From contig JALTLP010000118.1 in assembly GCA_027001895.1 (NCBI GenBank), forward strand, positions 1 to 21,115: 21,115 bases of DNA. Direction: 5' to 3'. The notes beneath the pieces are model-generated. The model was not told the DNA's origin. It saw nothing but the letters and a program-made list of their open reading frames with translations, and did no database searches. Every line of letters begins with the position of its first letter. Position 1 is the stretch's first letter. This document shows positions 7,117 through 14,283 of the stretch, one piece after another. The translations under genes were made by a program, and so were the position numbers. Origin of the DNA: Chromatiales bacterium (GTDB lineage: Bacteria > Pseudomonadota > Gammaproteobacteria > UBA6429 > Thiohalophilaceae).

Positions 7117-9354
7117 ATGCCCATTTCTAAAACAAGCTCTACCATTTTTTACACATTAACCGATGAAGCACCTGCCTTAGCAACACAGTCCTTTTTGCCT
7201 ATTGTGCAGGCTTTTACTAGCGCCGCTGATATTACCGTCGAAATACGTGACATTTCACTGGCTTCGCGTATTTTAGCGAATTTTCCAGACAATTTAACCG
7301 ACGATCAGCAACAAATTGACGCTTTGGCAGAACTCGGCGAGCTGGCAAAAAAGCCAGAAGCCAATATTATTAAACTGCCAAATATCAGCGCATCAGTTCC
7401 ACAATTGAAAGCCGCGATTAAAGAACTAAAATTGGCTGGTTTTGACATCCCGGATTTTCCGGAAGAGGCGGCAAACGAAGACCAAAAGGCTATTAAGGTA
7501 CGCTATGCAAAAGTGCTGGGCAGCGCCGTAAACCCGGTATTACGAGAAGGTAATTCGGATCGCCGTGTGGCTGGCCCGGTTAAGGAATATGCAAAGAAAC
7601 ATCCACATTCGATGGGAGCCTGGTCAAGCGATTCTAAGTCACATGTTGCTTCTATGTCGGATGGTGATTTTTATTCCAGCGAAAAATCGGTTGTGATTAA
7701 AAAGGCCGGTAATGTCAAAATTGAATTGACAACGACTGACGGCCAAAAGCAGGTTCTTAAAGAAAAAACAGCGGTACTTGCCGAAGAAATTATCGATGCC
7801 TCTGTGATGAGCGTTAAAGCCTTGCGTGATTTTTACGAAAACGCAGCACAAGATGCAAAGCAACAGGGCGTTTTGTTGTCACTGCATTTAAAAGCCACCA
7901 TGATGAAAGTCTCTGACCCGATTATGTTTGGTCATGCTGTTAATGTTTATTACAAAGATGTTTTTGAAAAATATGCTGATACTTTTGAAAAAATCGGTGT
8001 CGATACCCGTAACGGTTTAGGTGATGTTTATACCAAAATTGCGGAACTGCCGGATAACGAACGCAAAGCAATAGAAGCAGATATTGATGCGGTTTACAAA
8101 ACCCGTCCTGAACTTGCTATGGTTAACTCCGATAAAGGCATTACCAACTTGCATGTGCCTAGCGATGTAATTATTGATGCTTCGATGCCAGCAGCAATTC
8201 GTTCATCTGGCAAGATGTGGGGTACTGATGGCAAGTTGCATGATACCAAGGCAATGATCCCGGACAGAAACTATGCCGGTATTTATCAGGCGACCATCGA
8301 TTTTTGTAAAGAACACGGTGCTTTTGACCCAGCTACGATGGGTACTGTCAGCAACGTTGGTTTAATGGCACAAAAAGCCGAAGAATACGGTTCACACGAC
8401 AAGACTTTTGAAATTCAAAACGATGGTGTGGTACGTGTAACCGATGATAGCGGCAGTGTTTTAATGGAACATGATGTAGATGCTGGCGATATCTGGCGCA
8501 TGTGCCAGACAAAAGATTTACCCATTCGTGACTGGGTTAAGTTAGCCGTTAAGCGAGCAAGGTTAACTGGGCAGCCTGCTATTTTCTGGCTGGATGAAAA
8601 CCGGGCGCATGATAGTAACCTGATTGCAAAAGTAGAAAGCTATTTAAAAGATCATGACACCAAAGGCCTTGATATAAAAATTATGTCGCCGTTTGATGCT
8701 ACCTTATACACACTTGAGCGTGTAAAAGCTGGAGAAGATACAATATCCGTTAGTGGTAATGTATTGCGGGACTATCTTACCGATTTGTTTCCCATTTTAG
8801 AGCTGGGTACCAGTGCCAAGATGTTATCAATTGTGCCATTACTTGCCGGTGGCGGCTTGTTTGAAACCGGTGCAGGCGGTTCTGCACCCAAACATGTTGA
8901 ACAGTTGCTAAAAGAAAATCATTTGCGCTGGGATTCACTGGGCGAGTTCCTGGCATTGGCTGTTTCTATTGAAGATATGGCAGAAAAAACAAATAATACC
9001 AAAATAAAAGTTTTAGCCAGTGCTTTAGATAAGGCCAATAGTATGTTTTTAAATAATGATAAATCACCATCACGTAATGCCGGCGAACTTGATACACGCG
9101 GCAGTCATTTTTATCTTGCAATGTATTGGGCGCAAGCATTAGCCGAGCAGGACGACGATGCTGAGTTAAAGTCAATATTCAAGCCAATAGCAGAACAACT
9201 TACAAGTAATGAAAATACTATTATTGATGAGTTAAACAAGGTGCAGGGCAAAGCTGTTGACCTGGGTGGTTACTATTTACCAGATACAAAACAGGTGGCT
9301 GATGTGATGCGAGCAAGTACAACCTTAAATAAAATAATTGATAGCATAAATTAA
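7117..9354 (+). CDS. icd: NADP-dependent isocitrate dehydrogenase, monomeric type (IDH-II)
   Basis: This TCA-cycle enzyme converts isocitrate to 2-oxoglutarate and CO2 while reducing NADP+. The 745-residue length is diagnostic of the monomeric class, which is about 740 residues against about 415 for the dimeric enzyme. Recognisable stretches are STIFYTLTDEAPALATQSFL at the N terminus, the isocitrate-binding segment LREGNSDRRVAGPVKEYAKK, AWSSDSKSHVASM, the metal-site region WGTDGKLHDTKAMIPDRNYA, and ETGAGGSAPKHVEQ toward the C terminus. No frameshift or gap is seen. The exonuclease gene follows 23 bases later on the same strand and may be co-transcribed. Monomeric IDH beside rof is not an arrangement I know. 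Confidence 0.97.
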   Translation: MPISKTSSTIFYTLTDEAPALATQSFLPIVQAFTSAADITVEIRDISLASRILANFPDNLTDDQQQIDALAELGELAKKPEANIIKLPNISASVPQLKAAIKELKLAGFDIPDFPEEAANEDQKAIKVRYAKVLGSAVNPVLREGNSDRRVAGPVKEYAKKHPHSMGAWSSDSKSHVASMSDGDFYSSEKSVVIKKAGNVKIELTTTDGQKQVLKEKTAVLAEEIIDASVMSVKALRDFYENAAQDAKQQGVLLSLHLKATMMKVSDPIMFGHAVNVYYKDVFEKYADTFEKIGVDTRNGLGDVYTKIAELPDNERKAIEADIDAVYKTRPELAMVNSDKGITNLHVPSDVIIDASMPAAIRSSGKMWGTDGKLHDTKAMIPDRNYAGIYQATIDFCKEHGAFDPATMGTVSNVGLMAQKAEEYGSHDKTFEIQNDGVVRVTDDSGSVLMEHDVDAGDIWRMCQTKDLPIRDWVKLAVKRARLTGQPAIFWLDENRAHDSNLIAKVESYLKDHDTKGLDIKIMSPFDATLYTLERVKAGEDTISVSGNVLRDYLTDLFPILELGTSAKMLSIVPLLAGGGLFETGAGGSAPKHVEQLLKENHLRWDSLGEFLALAVSIEDMAEKTNNTKIKVLASALDKANSMFLNNDKSPSRNAGELDTRGSHFYLAMYWAQALAEQDDDAELKSIFKPIAEQLTSNENTIIDELNKVQGKAVDLGGYYLPDTKQVADVMRASTTLNKIIDSIN

Positions 9355-9377
9355 TACTAAATAAAGAAGAACAAGCA

Positions 9378-10268
9378 ATGGATATAGATAAGGCTATACA
9401 GGTACTCGAAGCATCAGATGATTATCGGGTATTAAAACGCCTTCAAGTTGTCGATCAATACAATGCTGAAGATGGCAGCGACAAACGAATTGGCATTTAC
9501 CTTGATGTAGAAACAACCGGGATGAATGCCGATGATGACGTTGTTATCGAACTTGCCATGGTACCCTTTGAATTTAACAAGGCCGGTCAAATATTCAGAG
9601 TACTTGAACCTTATAATGCTTTTCAGGATCCGGGTTGTGCTATTCCAGCAGAAATAACCCGCATTACAGGTATTACCGATGAAATGGTAAAAGGCCAGTC
9701 AATAGATCATGAAAAAATCAGCAAGATGTTAAGTGAGGCAGTTATCGTTATTGCGCACAATGCAAAGTTTGATCGCGCTTTTTGTGAAAATCTGGATGAT
9801 GCTTTTAAAGATATTTCCTGGGCCTGTTCTATTTCCGATATAAACTGGAACGAGGAGGGTATGGAAGGCGTTAAGCTGGAGTACCTGGCATATAAATACG
9901 GTTTCTTTTACGAAGGCCATCGCGCCACCATTGATTGTTATGCAGCACTGGAAATTTTATCCAGACCATTGCCTGTAAGTGGCGAGCTTGCATTAAAACG
10001 TTTGCTCGATACTGCACGTAAGGCAACTGTTCGACTTTGGGCTGTGAATGCACCGTTTGATAAAAAGGATGATTTAAAAGCAAGAAGGTATCGCTGGTCG
10101 GATGGCAGTAATGGTTCAACCAAAGCCTGGTATATTGATGTCAGCGAAGATGATTATGATGATGAGCTGGTTTATTTAAAAGACAATATTTACCCCGGTA
10201 ATTTGCCGGAACTGCCCAGCTTGAAAATAACGGCTAAAGAACGTTACTCCGCACAATCCGTAAAGTAA
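9378..10268 (+). CDS. DEDDh 3'-5' exonuclease (DnaQ-like) with C-terminal DUF5710-like domain
   Basis: The 296-residue product carries a full DEDDh exonuclease site: D43 and E45 in LDVETTG, D132 in HNAKFDR, and H181 and D186 in GHRATIDCYA. Such proteins remove nucleotides from DNA or RNA 3' ends using two metal ions. After the nuclease domain (about 38-200) comes a segment around residues 215-255 (APFDKKDDLKARRYRW, then KAWYIDV) that resembles the short DUF5710 module, probably a nucleic-acid or substrate-binding add-on. It lacks the polymerase-binding features of the true epsilon subunit, so a stand-alone repair or RNA-trimming enzyme is more likely. Physiological substrate unknown. It sits 23 bases after icd. 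Confidence 0.85.
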   Translation: MDIDKAIQVLEASDDYRVLKRLQVVDQYNAEDGSDKRIGIYLDVETTGMNADDDVVIELAMVPFEFNKAGQIFRVLEPYNAFQDPGCAIPAEITRITGITDEMVKGQSIDHEKISKMLSEAVIVIAHNAKFDRAFCENLDDAFKDISWACSISDINWNEEGMEGVKLEYLAYKYGFFYEGHRATIDCYAALEILSRPLPVSGELALKRLLDTARKATVRLWAVNAPFDKKDDLKARRYRWSDGSNGSTKAWYIDVSEDDYDDELVYLKDNIYPGNLPELPSLKITAKERYSAQSVK

Positions 10269-10303
10269 AAAAAAGGGAAGAGATGTGTAACACCCCTTCC
10301 CTT
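10267..10303 (-). terminator. Intrinsic terminator of the delta carbonic anhydrase gene
   Basis: On the minus strand AAGGGAAG (10303-10296) pairs with CTTCCCTT (10280-10273) across a 15-base loop and is followed by a T-rich run that reaches into the end of the exonuclease gene. The T-run lies only on the minus side, so it mainly serves the carbonic anhydrase gene, whose stop codon is 15 bases away. Confidence 0.8.
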
Positions 10304-10317
10304 AAGCACAGCCTAAA

Positions 10318-11148
10318 CTACTTGATAATAGATAACAGCTCTGGGTTGGTTACCAGTTTTCTTACACCATGAGCATGATCTTCAGAGAATGTATTTTTCT
10401 TACACCATTCGCCAAGGCTGTTTATGTCTAGCTTTGCACACTTAGGTCGGACGGCCCATGTAACCTGTAAAGGTGAACAGGTCGATTCGCTGAATTTAGG
10501 GCCGGTTGTTGAACCCATAAACTCTACAGGTTTACCAGTTTTTGTGGGTAAAGATTTAGCCTGTGGACGGCCATTCACTTTATTGCCTTTGTAAGCAAAG
10601 TCATTGAAGTTAAGCGCGTTCTTGTCATTAACAAGAGTGAATACCTGAGTTTCTACACGTAGATCAGGATTAGCACATTTTTTACTTAAGCAAGAGCCTA
10701 AACCGGCACCGGGTTTGGTCTGGCAGGAGGTATGCACCCAGTGAACTTCAATGGTGTCGCCTGGTTTTAAGCCTTTACAGATATCGCCAGTTGGTTTTTT
10801 AAGTTCTGCCTTAGATAACTTTTTGCTAATAGCGCACTGGTAACCACCACCGTGGCCGTGTTCACCGTCACCGGCAAAAATAGCAAAATCATTTGCTTTA
10901 TGTTCGGCATTGTTATGGAAGTGGATATTACACAAGTTCATATCTTTTGATTTTGGCGCCAAAGAAAAAACCTGTGGGTTTTTACCTTTTTTACTGTCAA
11001 TATCACGCGGTGTTTGTGGGCCAAAACCGGTACAGGCCGGTCCACTTGCATGATGTTCATCGTGATGGCCGCTTTCTGCAAAAGCGGTTGAAGCCAGCAG
11101 GCTAATTGTGGATGCTACCAATAGTTTACTAAAACCCTTAAGTATCAT
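10318..11148 (-). CDS. Delta-class carbonic anhydrase, exported
   Basis: Carbonic anhydrases interconvert CO2 and bicarbonate. The delta class was first known from diatoms, and bacterial members occur in sulfur-oxidizing gammaproteobacteria. The 276-residue protein has a Sec signal peptide (cleavage near AFA, residue 24) followed by a His-rich stretch (HHDEHH). A likely zinc site is NLCNIHFHNNAEH (H76, H78) with EVHWVH (H136, H139), echoing the HxH plus HxxH layout of alpha-class enzymes. Several cysteines (39, 73, 105, 124, 142 and later) suit disulfides in the periplasm. The start is the ATG at 11148 with GGAGAG 4 bases upstream; the TTG at 11160 sits at that ribosome site. Single gene with its own terminator. 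Class call is from recalled family pattern. Confidence 0.85.
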   Translation of the reverse strand: MILKGFSKLLVASTISLLASTAFAESGHHDEHHASGPACTGFGPQTPRDIDSKKGKNPQVFSLAPKSKDMNLCNIHFHNNAEHKANDFAIFAGDGEHGHGGGYQCAISKKLSKAELKKPTGDICKGLKPGDTIEVHWVHTSCQTKPGAGLGSCLSKKCANPDLRVETQVFTLVNDKNALNFNDFAYKGNKVNGRPQAKSLPTKTGKPVEFMGSTTGPKFSESTCSPLQVTWAVRPKCAKLDINSLGEWCKKNTFSEDHAHGVRKLVTNPELLSIIK

Positions 11149-11387
11149 AATTCTCTCCAAAAATTTTTAAGATAGGTTTATAAAATTTATATAAGTAATA
11201 TTTATTTTTGGCGCAATCATATTTCATTTTAAATTGGTTGATAATTTATTTGTTTGCGCTTTAATTTATTAGATTGCAATTTGCAAAAATTAACAATTGA
11301 TAATATAGCTTCGTTAAAAAACATACTTTCGTGACATAACTGTGCCATAGTTTTATTAAGCAAACCTTAAATGATGGAATTAATTTG

Positions 11388-11969
11388 ATGAGTTCAACAA
11401 AGTTAGTAACCTTTATAATATTATATCTACTGGCACTACCTGTGGTGTTTGCCGATAAGGCGATTTTTGCAGGCGGCTGTTTCTGGTGTATGGAATCCGA
11501 TTTTGAAAAACTGGATGGAGTGACAGATGTCATTTCAGGTTTTACCGGCGGAAAAATCAAAAATCCGACCTACAATGGCAACCATGAAGGTCATTACGAA
11601 GCTGTTGAAATTACTTACAACCCGAGCAAAGTAAGCTATGTGCAATTATTAGAACATTTCTGGAAAAATATCGATCCGTTTGATGCCAGAGGGCAGTTCT
11701 GTGATAAAGGCCATTCGTACCTTAGTGCTATTTTTGTTGCAAATGAGGAGCAGCGCCAGTTGGCAGAACAGTCGCGTATAAAAGTGGTAAAACAATTTCC
11801 CGGTAAAAAAGTCATTACGCCCATATTACCTGTTTCAACTTTTTACCCGATTAAAGGCAAAGAAAGCTATCATCAGGATTATTATAAAAATAATCCAGTT
11901 CGTTACCGCTTTTATCGGTTAAGCTGTGGCCGAGACAGTCGATTGCAAGAAATCTGGGGTAAGAAATAG
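11388..11969 (+). CDS. msrA: Peptide-methionine (S)-S-oxide reductase MsrA, with signal peptide
   Basis: MsrA reduces the S-epimer of methionine sulfoxide in proteins. The 193-residue product contains the catalytic GGCFWCMES motif (C31 nucleophile), the family segments GFTGG, HYEAVEITYNP and HFWKNIDPFD, and a C-terminal cysteine in YRLSCGRDSRL that probably acts as resolving residue. The first 22 residues form a hydrophobic leader ending VVFA, so the enzyme is probably exported to the periplasm rather than cytoplasmic. The ATG at 11388 is preferred over the TTG one codon earlier. It diverges from the carbonic anhydrase gene across a 239-base, very A+T-rich spacer in which I could not settle on promoters. 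Confidence 0.93.
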   Translation: MSSTKLVTFIILYLLALPVVFADKAIFAGGCFWCMESDFEKLDGVTDVISGFTGGKIKNPTYNGNHEGHYEAVEITYNPSKVSYVQLLEHFWKNIDPFDARGQFCDKGHSYLSAIFVANEEQRQLAEQSRIKVVKQFPGKKVITPILPVSTFYPIKGKESYHQDYYKNNPVRYRFYRLSCGRDSRLQEIWGKK

Positions 11970-11991
11970 ATATCAGTTGTGGTGAGCTGAT

Positions 11992-12222
11992 CTAAGATAC
12001 ATTTTTTAGTACAGACTGCGCCCACGAAACCCTGGGATGAACAATTTCATGATCGATGATAACTTCCATACCCAACATTGACATTATTTTTTGCAACGAA
12101 TACCTGTTTTCAAATGAATCTTTAAGGTATTCGCAGTGTTGAGGGTTTATGTATAGCAAATTAGGCTCTAATCCGTGTTCTGTTTCAAAATTACGTGCCA
12201 GACGATAGATATATCCAAGCAT
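11992..12222 (-). CDS. Conserved hypothetical protein, 76 residues
   Basis: A short soluble protein beginning MLGYIYRLARNFETEHGLEP with LLYINPQHCEYLKDSF in the middle and LGMEVIIDHEIVHPRVSWAQ near the end. Comparable small proteins with an N-terminal YIYRLA.FE..HG pattern and a C-terminal HP.V.W motif occur, as I recall, across gammaproteobacteria, but no function is known to me. A strong ribosome site (GGGGGAG, 7 bases before the ATG) supports the start. It converges with msrA, 22 bases between stops. No membrane segment or signal peptide. Confidence 0.75.
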   Translation of the reverse strand: MLGYIYRLARNFETEHGLEPNLLYINPQHCEYLKDSFENRYSLQKIMSMLGMEVIIDHEIVHPRVSWAQSVLKNVS

Positions 12223-12237
12223 TTTATTCTCCCCCAG

Positions 12238-12263
12238 TATTATGGATTGGTATTATGGATTGG
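12238..12263. repeat. Perfect 13-bp tandem duplication
   Basis: TATTATGGATTGG occurs twice head to tail at 12238-12250 and 12251-12263, followed by a further TATT. It starts 16 bases upstream of the 76-residue gene's ATG, so it lies in that gene's leader or promoter. Confidence 0.85.
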
Positions 12264-12319
12264 TATTGTTAATACATACTCATAATCGTAAGTATATTAG
12301 CCTGCGAATATGACATTAA

Positions 12320-12332
12320 AATGACAGTCATT
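12320..12332. promoter_or_regulatory. 13-bp perfect palindrome upstream of yajD
   Basis: AATGAC-A-GTCATT is a perfect inverted repeat with a single central base. It ends 7 bases before the predicted yajD -35 element and could be a dimeric regulator site for yajD or for the divergent 76-residue gene. Regulator unknown. Confidence 0.4.
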
Positions 12333-12339
12333 ACCCGTT

Positions 12340-12369
12340 TTAACAGATTTAAAAATAATTCTTTATAGT
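12340..12369 (+). promoter_or_regulatory. Putative yajD promoter
   Basis: TTAACA (12340-12345) and TATAGT (12364-12369) have an 18-base spacer, a good sigma-70 match. Transcription would start only about 8 bases before the ATG, leaving almost no leader; no clear ribosome site precedes the ATG, which fits. Confidence 0.45.
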
Positions 12370-12383
12370 ATAAAATTTAGGCT

Positions 12384-12740
12384 ATGAATGATTTAAACAA
12401 CGAGATAGTTGCAAAAGCAAGGTTGCAAAGAGAAAAACGCGAGCAGGGCTACCGCGAAAAAGCACTGAAAATGTACCCGCATATCTGTGGACGCTGTAGT
12501 CGTGAATTTAGCCGTGAAAATCTTCATGAGCTCACAGTACATCACCGCGACCACAATCACGACAATAATCCTGACGATGGTAGTAACTGGGAATTACTTT
12601 GTTTGTATTGTCATGACAATGAACATCAACGGCAACTGGAAGCGCAAAACGGCAATTCGTCTGTTAGTGAAGACAAGAGTACATCAGCCACATTCAATCC
12701 TTTTGCCGACTTAAAAGGCATGATGGATAAAGATAAATAG
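12384..12740 (+). CDS. yajD: YajD family HNH nuclease
   Basis: The 118-residue protein matches E. coli YajD nearly throughout: GYREKALKMYPHICGRCSRE, then LTVHHRDHNHDNNPDDGSNW, LLCLYCHDNEH and the C-terminal NPFADLKGMMDK. The HNH core is the VHHRDH histidine pair with a downstream N and H, and two CxxC pairs (CGRC, CLYC) form a structural zinc site. HNH proteins cut DNA or RNA using one metal ion, but the cellular role of YajD is not established. It is followed by rlmA after 32 bases on the same strand. Confidence 0.93.
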   Translation: MNDLNNEIVAKARLQREKREQGYREKALKMYPHICGRCSREFSRENLHELTVHHRDHNHDNNPDDGSNWELLCLYCHDNEHQRQLEAQNGNSSVSEDKSTSATFNPFADLKGMMDKDK

Positions 12741-12772
12741 TACTGTTTTTGTAATAACCCCACATACACTTG

Positions 12773-13624
12773 ATGACGATCACCGATAACTTACTTGCAT
12801 GTCCGATTGATGGTGAATCTTTAACACTTCAAAGTAAACAACTAAAGTGCAGCAATGGGCATGCCTTTGATATTGCGCGGCAGGGTTATGTTAATTTGTT
12901 GCCGGTTCAACACAAGCGTTCGATGCAACCGGGCGACAGCAAAGAAATGGTTGCCGCCAGAACGAATTTTTTAAACACGGGGATATACGCCCCTGTTGCC
13001 AGTAAGCTGGTTGAAACAATTCTTGCCGAAATAGGGCAAAGTAATCCCGCCAATATTATCGATGCGGGTTGTGGTGAAGGCTATTACCTTGATTTTGTGT
13101 ACAAGTATTTTGAAGAGCACGACCGAGCCAATATTCCACGCTGTAGAGGCCTGGATATTTCGAAACATGCAATTCTTCAGGCTGCTAAAAGAAATAAAAA
13201 TATTGCATGGGTAGTAGGGACAAACAGAGAGCCTCCATTTTTAACTTCAAGTATCGATCTAATCTTTTGTGTTTTTGGCTTTCATAGCTTTGAAGGGTTT
13301 AATAAAATTTTAAAACCAAACGGAAAAGTTATTATTATCGAGCCAGGAGCTGGGCACCTGCTAGAATTGCGAAAAATTATTTATTCAGACGTTAAAAAAC
13401 CTTCAAGTAGTGCAGATAACCCCACAAAAAACGGATTTTCTATGCTATCAGAAACTAAGCTCAGATTTAACACCGGTAATATTAATAACGAACAATTTAA
13501 TCAGTTATTATTAATGACGCCACACTTTTTCAGGGCAGCCAAACAGGCCAGGGAAAAAGCAATGCAGCTTGATGAGATCGATCTTACAGTCGACATTGTA
13601 TTTAAAGTTTTTGAAAAAAAGTAA
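12773..13624 (+). CDS. rlmA: 23S rRNA (guanine-745-N1)-methyltransferase RlmA (or close homologue)
   Basis: RlmA methylates N1 of G745 in helix 35 of 23S rRNA using S-adenosylmethionine. The 283-residue product shows the family run FDIARQGYVNLLPVQHKRS followed by GDSKEMVAARTNFLNTG, and SAM motif I as IIDAGCGEGYY. The N-terminal zinc ribbon is altered: E. coli has four ligands in CPLC...C...H, whereas here C10, C26 and H30 are kept but the second cysteine is D13 (CPID). The ATG at 12773 is one codon after an in-frame TTG; no clear ribosome site is visible. Ends 9 bases from the converging NYN gene. The methyltransferase assignment is firm, the exact target site less so. Confidence 0.87.
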   Translation: MTITDNLLACPIDGESLTLQSKQLKCSNGHAFDIARQGYVNLLPVQHKRSMQPGDSKEMVAARTNFLNTGIYAPVASKLVETILAEIGQSNPANIIDAGCGEGYYLDFVYKYFEEHDRANIPRCRGLDISKHAILQAAKRNKNIAWVVGTNREPPFLTSSIDLIFCVFGFHSFEGFNKILKPNGKVIIIEPGAGHLLELRKIIYSDVKKPSSSADNPTKNGFSMLSETKLRFNTGNINNEQFNQLLLMTPHFFRAAKQAREKAMQLDEIDLTVDIVFKVFEKK

Positions 13625-13633
13625 ACTCTATTA

Positions 13634-14119
13634 TTACATTAATAAAGTCTTATCGATTTTATGAAAAGTTCCGGCTGCATTAATCAGTGAGTTTGCTGTG
13701 AGAGCTGGTACGCCATACACTTCAGTTGTCATTTTAAAATCTTTTGAGAGTTTTTTTAGTAGCAAGTCAAAATCACCATCACCGGACAGCAATATCAAAG
13801 TATCAACTTTATCGACTTGTTCTAATGCGTCAATTGTAATACCGACATCCCAGTCACCTTTAGCCGAGCCATCACTGCGTTGTATATAGGGCTTGAGTTT
13901 TACATTAAAACCGATGTGCTTAAGCGCATCCTGAAATTTTCGTTGCGCATCATCTGTGGGTTCAATCGCATAAGCATTTGCTGTAACGATTTCACCTTGC
14001 ACTGAAACATTTTGCCAGAATTTTCTGTAATTGAACTGGCGTTTATAGTGATCCCGTGTTGTATAGTAAATATTTTGTACGTCAACAAGTATCGCGATTC
14101 GTTTTAATTCATTTGCCAA
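13634..14119 (-). CDS. NYN domain (LabA/DUF88-like) putative ribonuclease
   Basis: NYN domains are PIN-like nucleases that use clustered aspartates to bind one or two metal ions and are thought to process RNA. The 161-residue protein is essentially one such domain: AILVDVQNIYYTTR at the N terminus (first Asp, Asn), KGDWDVGITIDAL in the middle and LLSGDGDFDLLLKKL later, giving the acidic pocket, then VYGVPALTANSLINAA. The start is a TTG at 14119: no in-frame ATG precedes the conserved core, and AAGGGA lies 8 bases upstream. It converges with rlmA. The RNA target is unknown. A LabA-like circadian role is not implied outside cyanobacteria. Confidence 0.88.
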   Translation of the reverse strand: MANELKRIAILVDVQNIYYTTRDHYKRQFNYRKFWQNVSVQGEIVTANAYAIEPTDDAQRKFQDALKHIGFNVKLKPYIQRSDGSAKGDWDVGITIDALEQVDKVDTLILLSGDGDFDLLLKKLSKDFKMTTEVYGVPALTANSLINAAGTFHKIDKTLLM

Positions 14120-14283
14120 GTGGGCATTCCCTTAAAATACTCTGCAATTTGCAATGTTTTAAATTGTTTGTTATTCGATGTTAGCACAAATATCAATAAC
14201 TTAGGATTTTATAAAATGAAAATGATCTATATCAGCTAAATCAAAACAATTTCTATACATAATTATATAAAGCTAAACAATTT

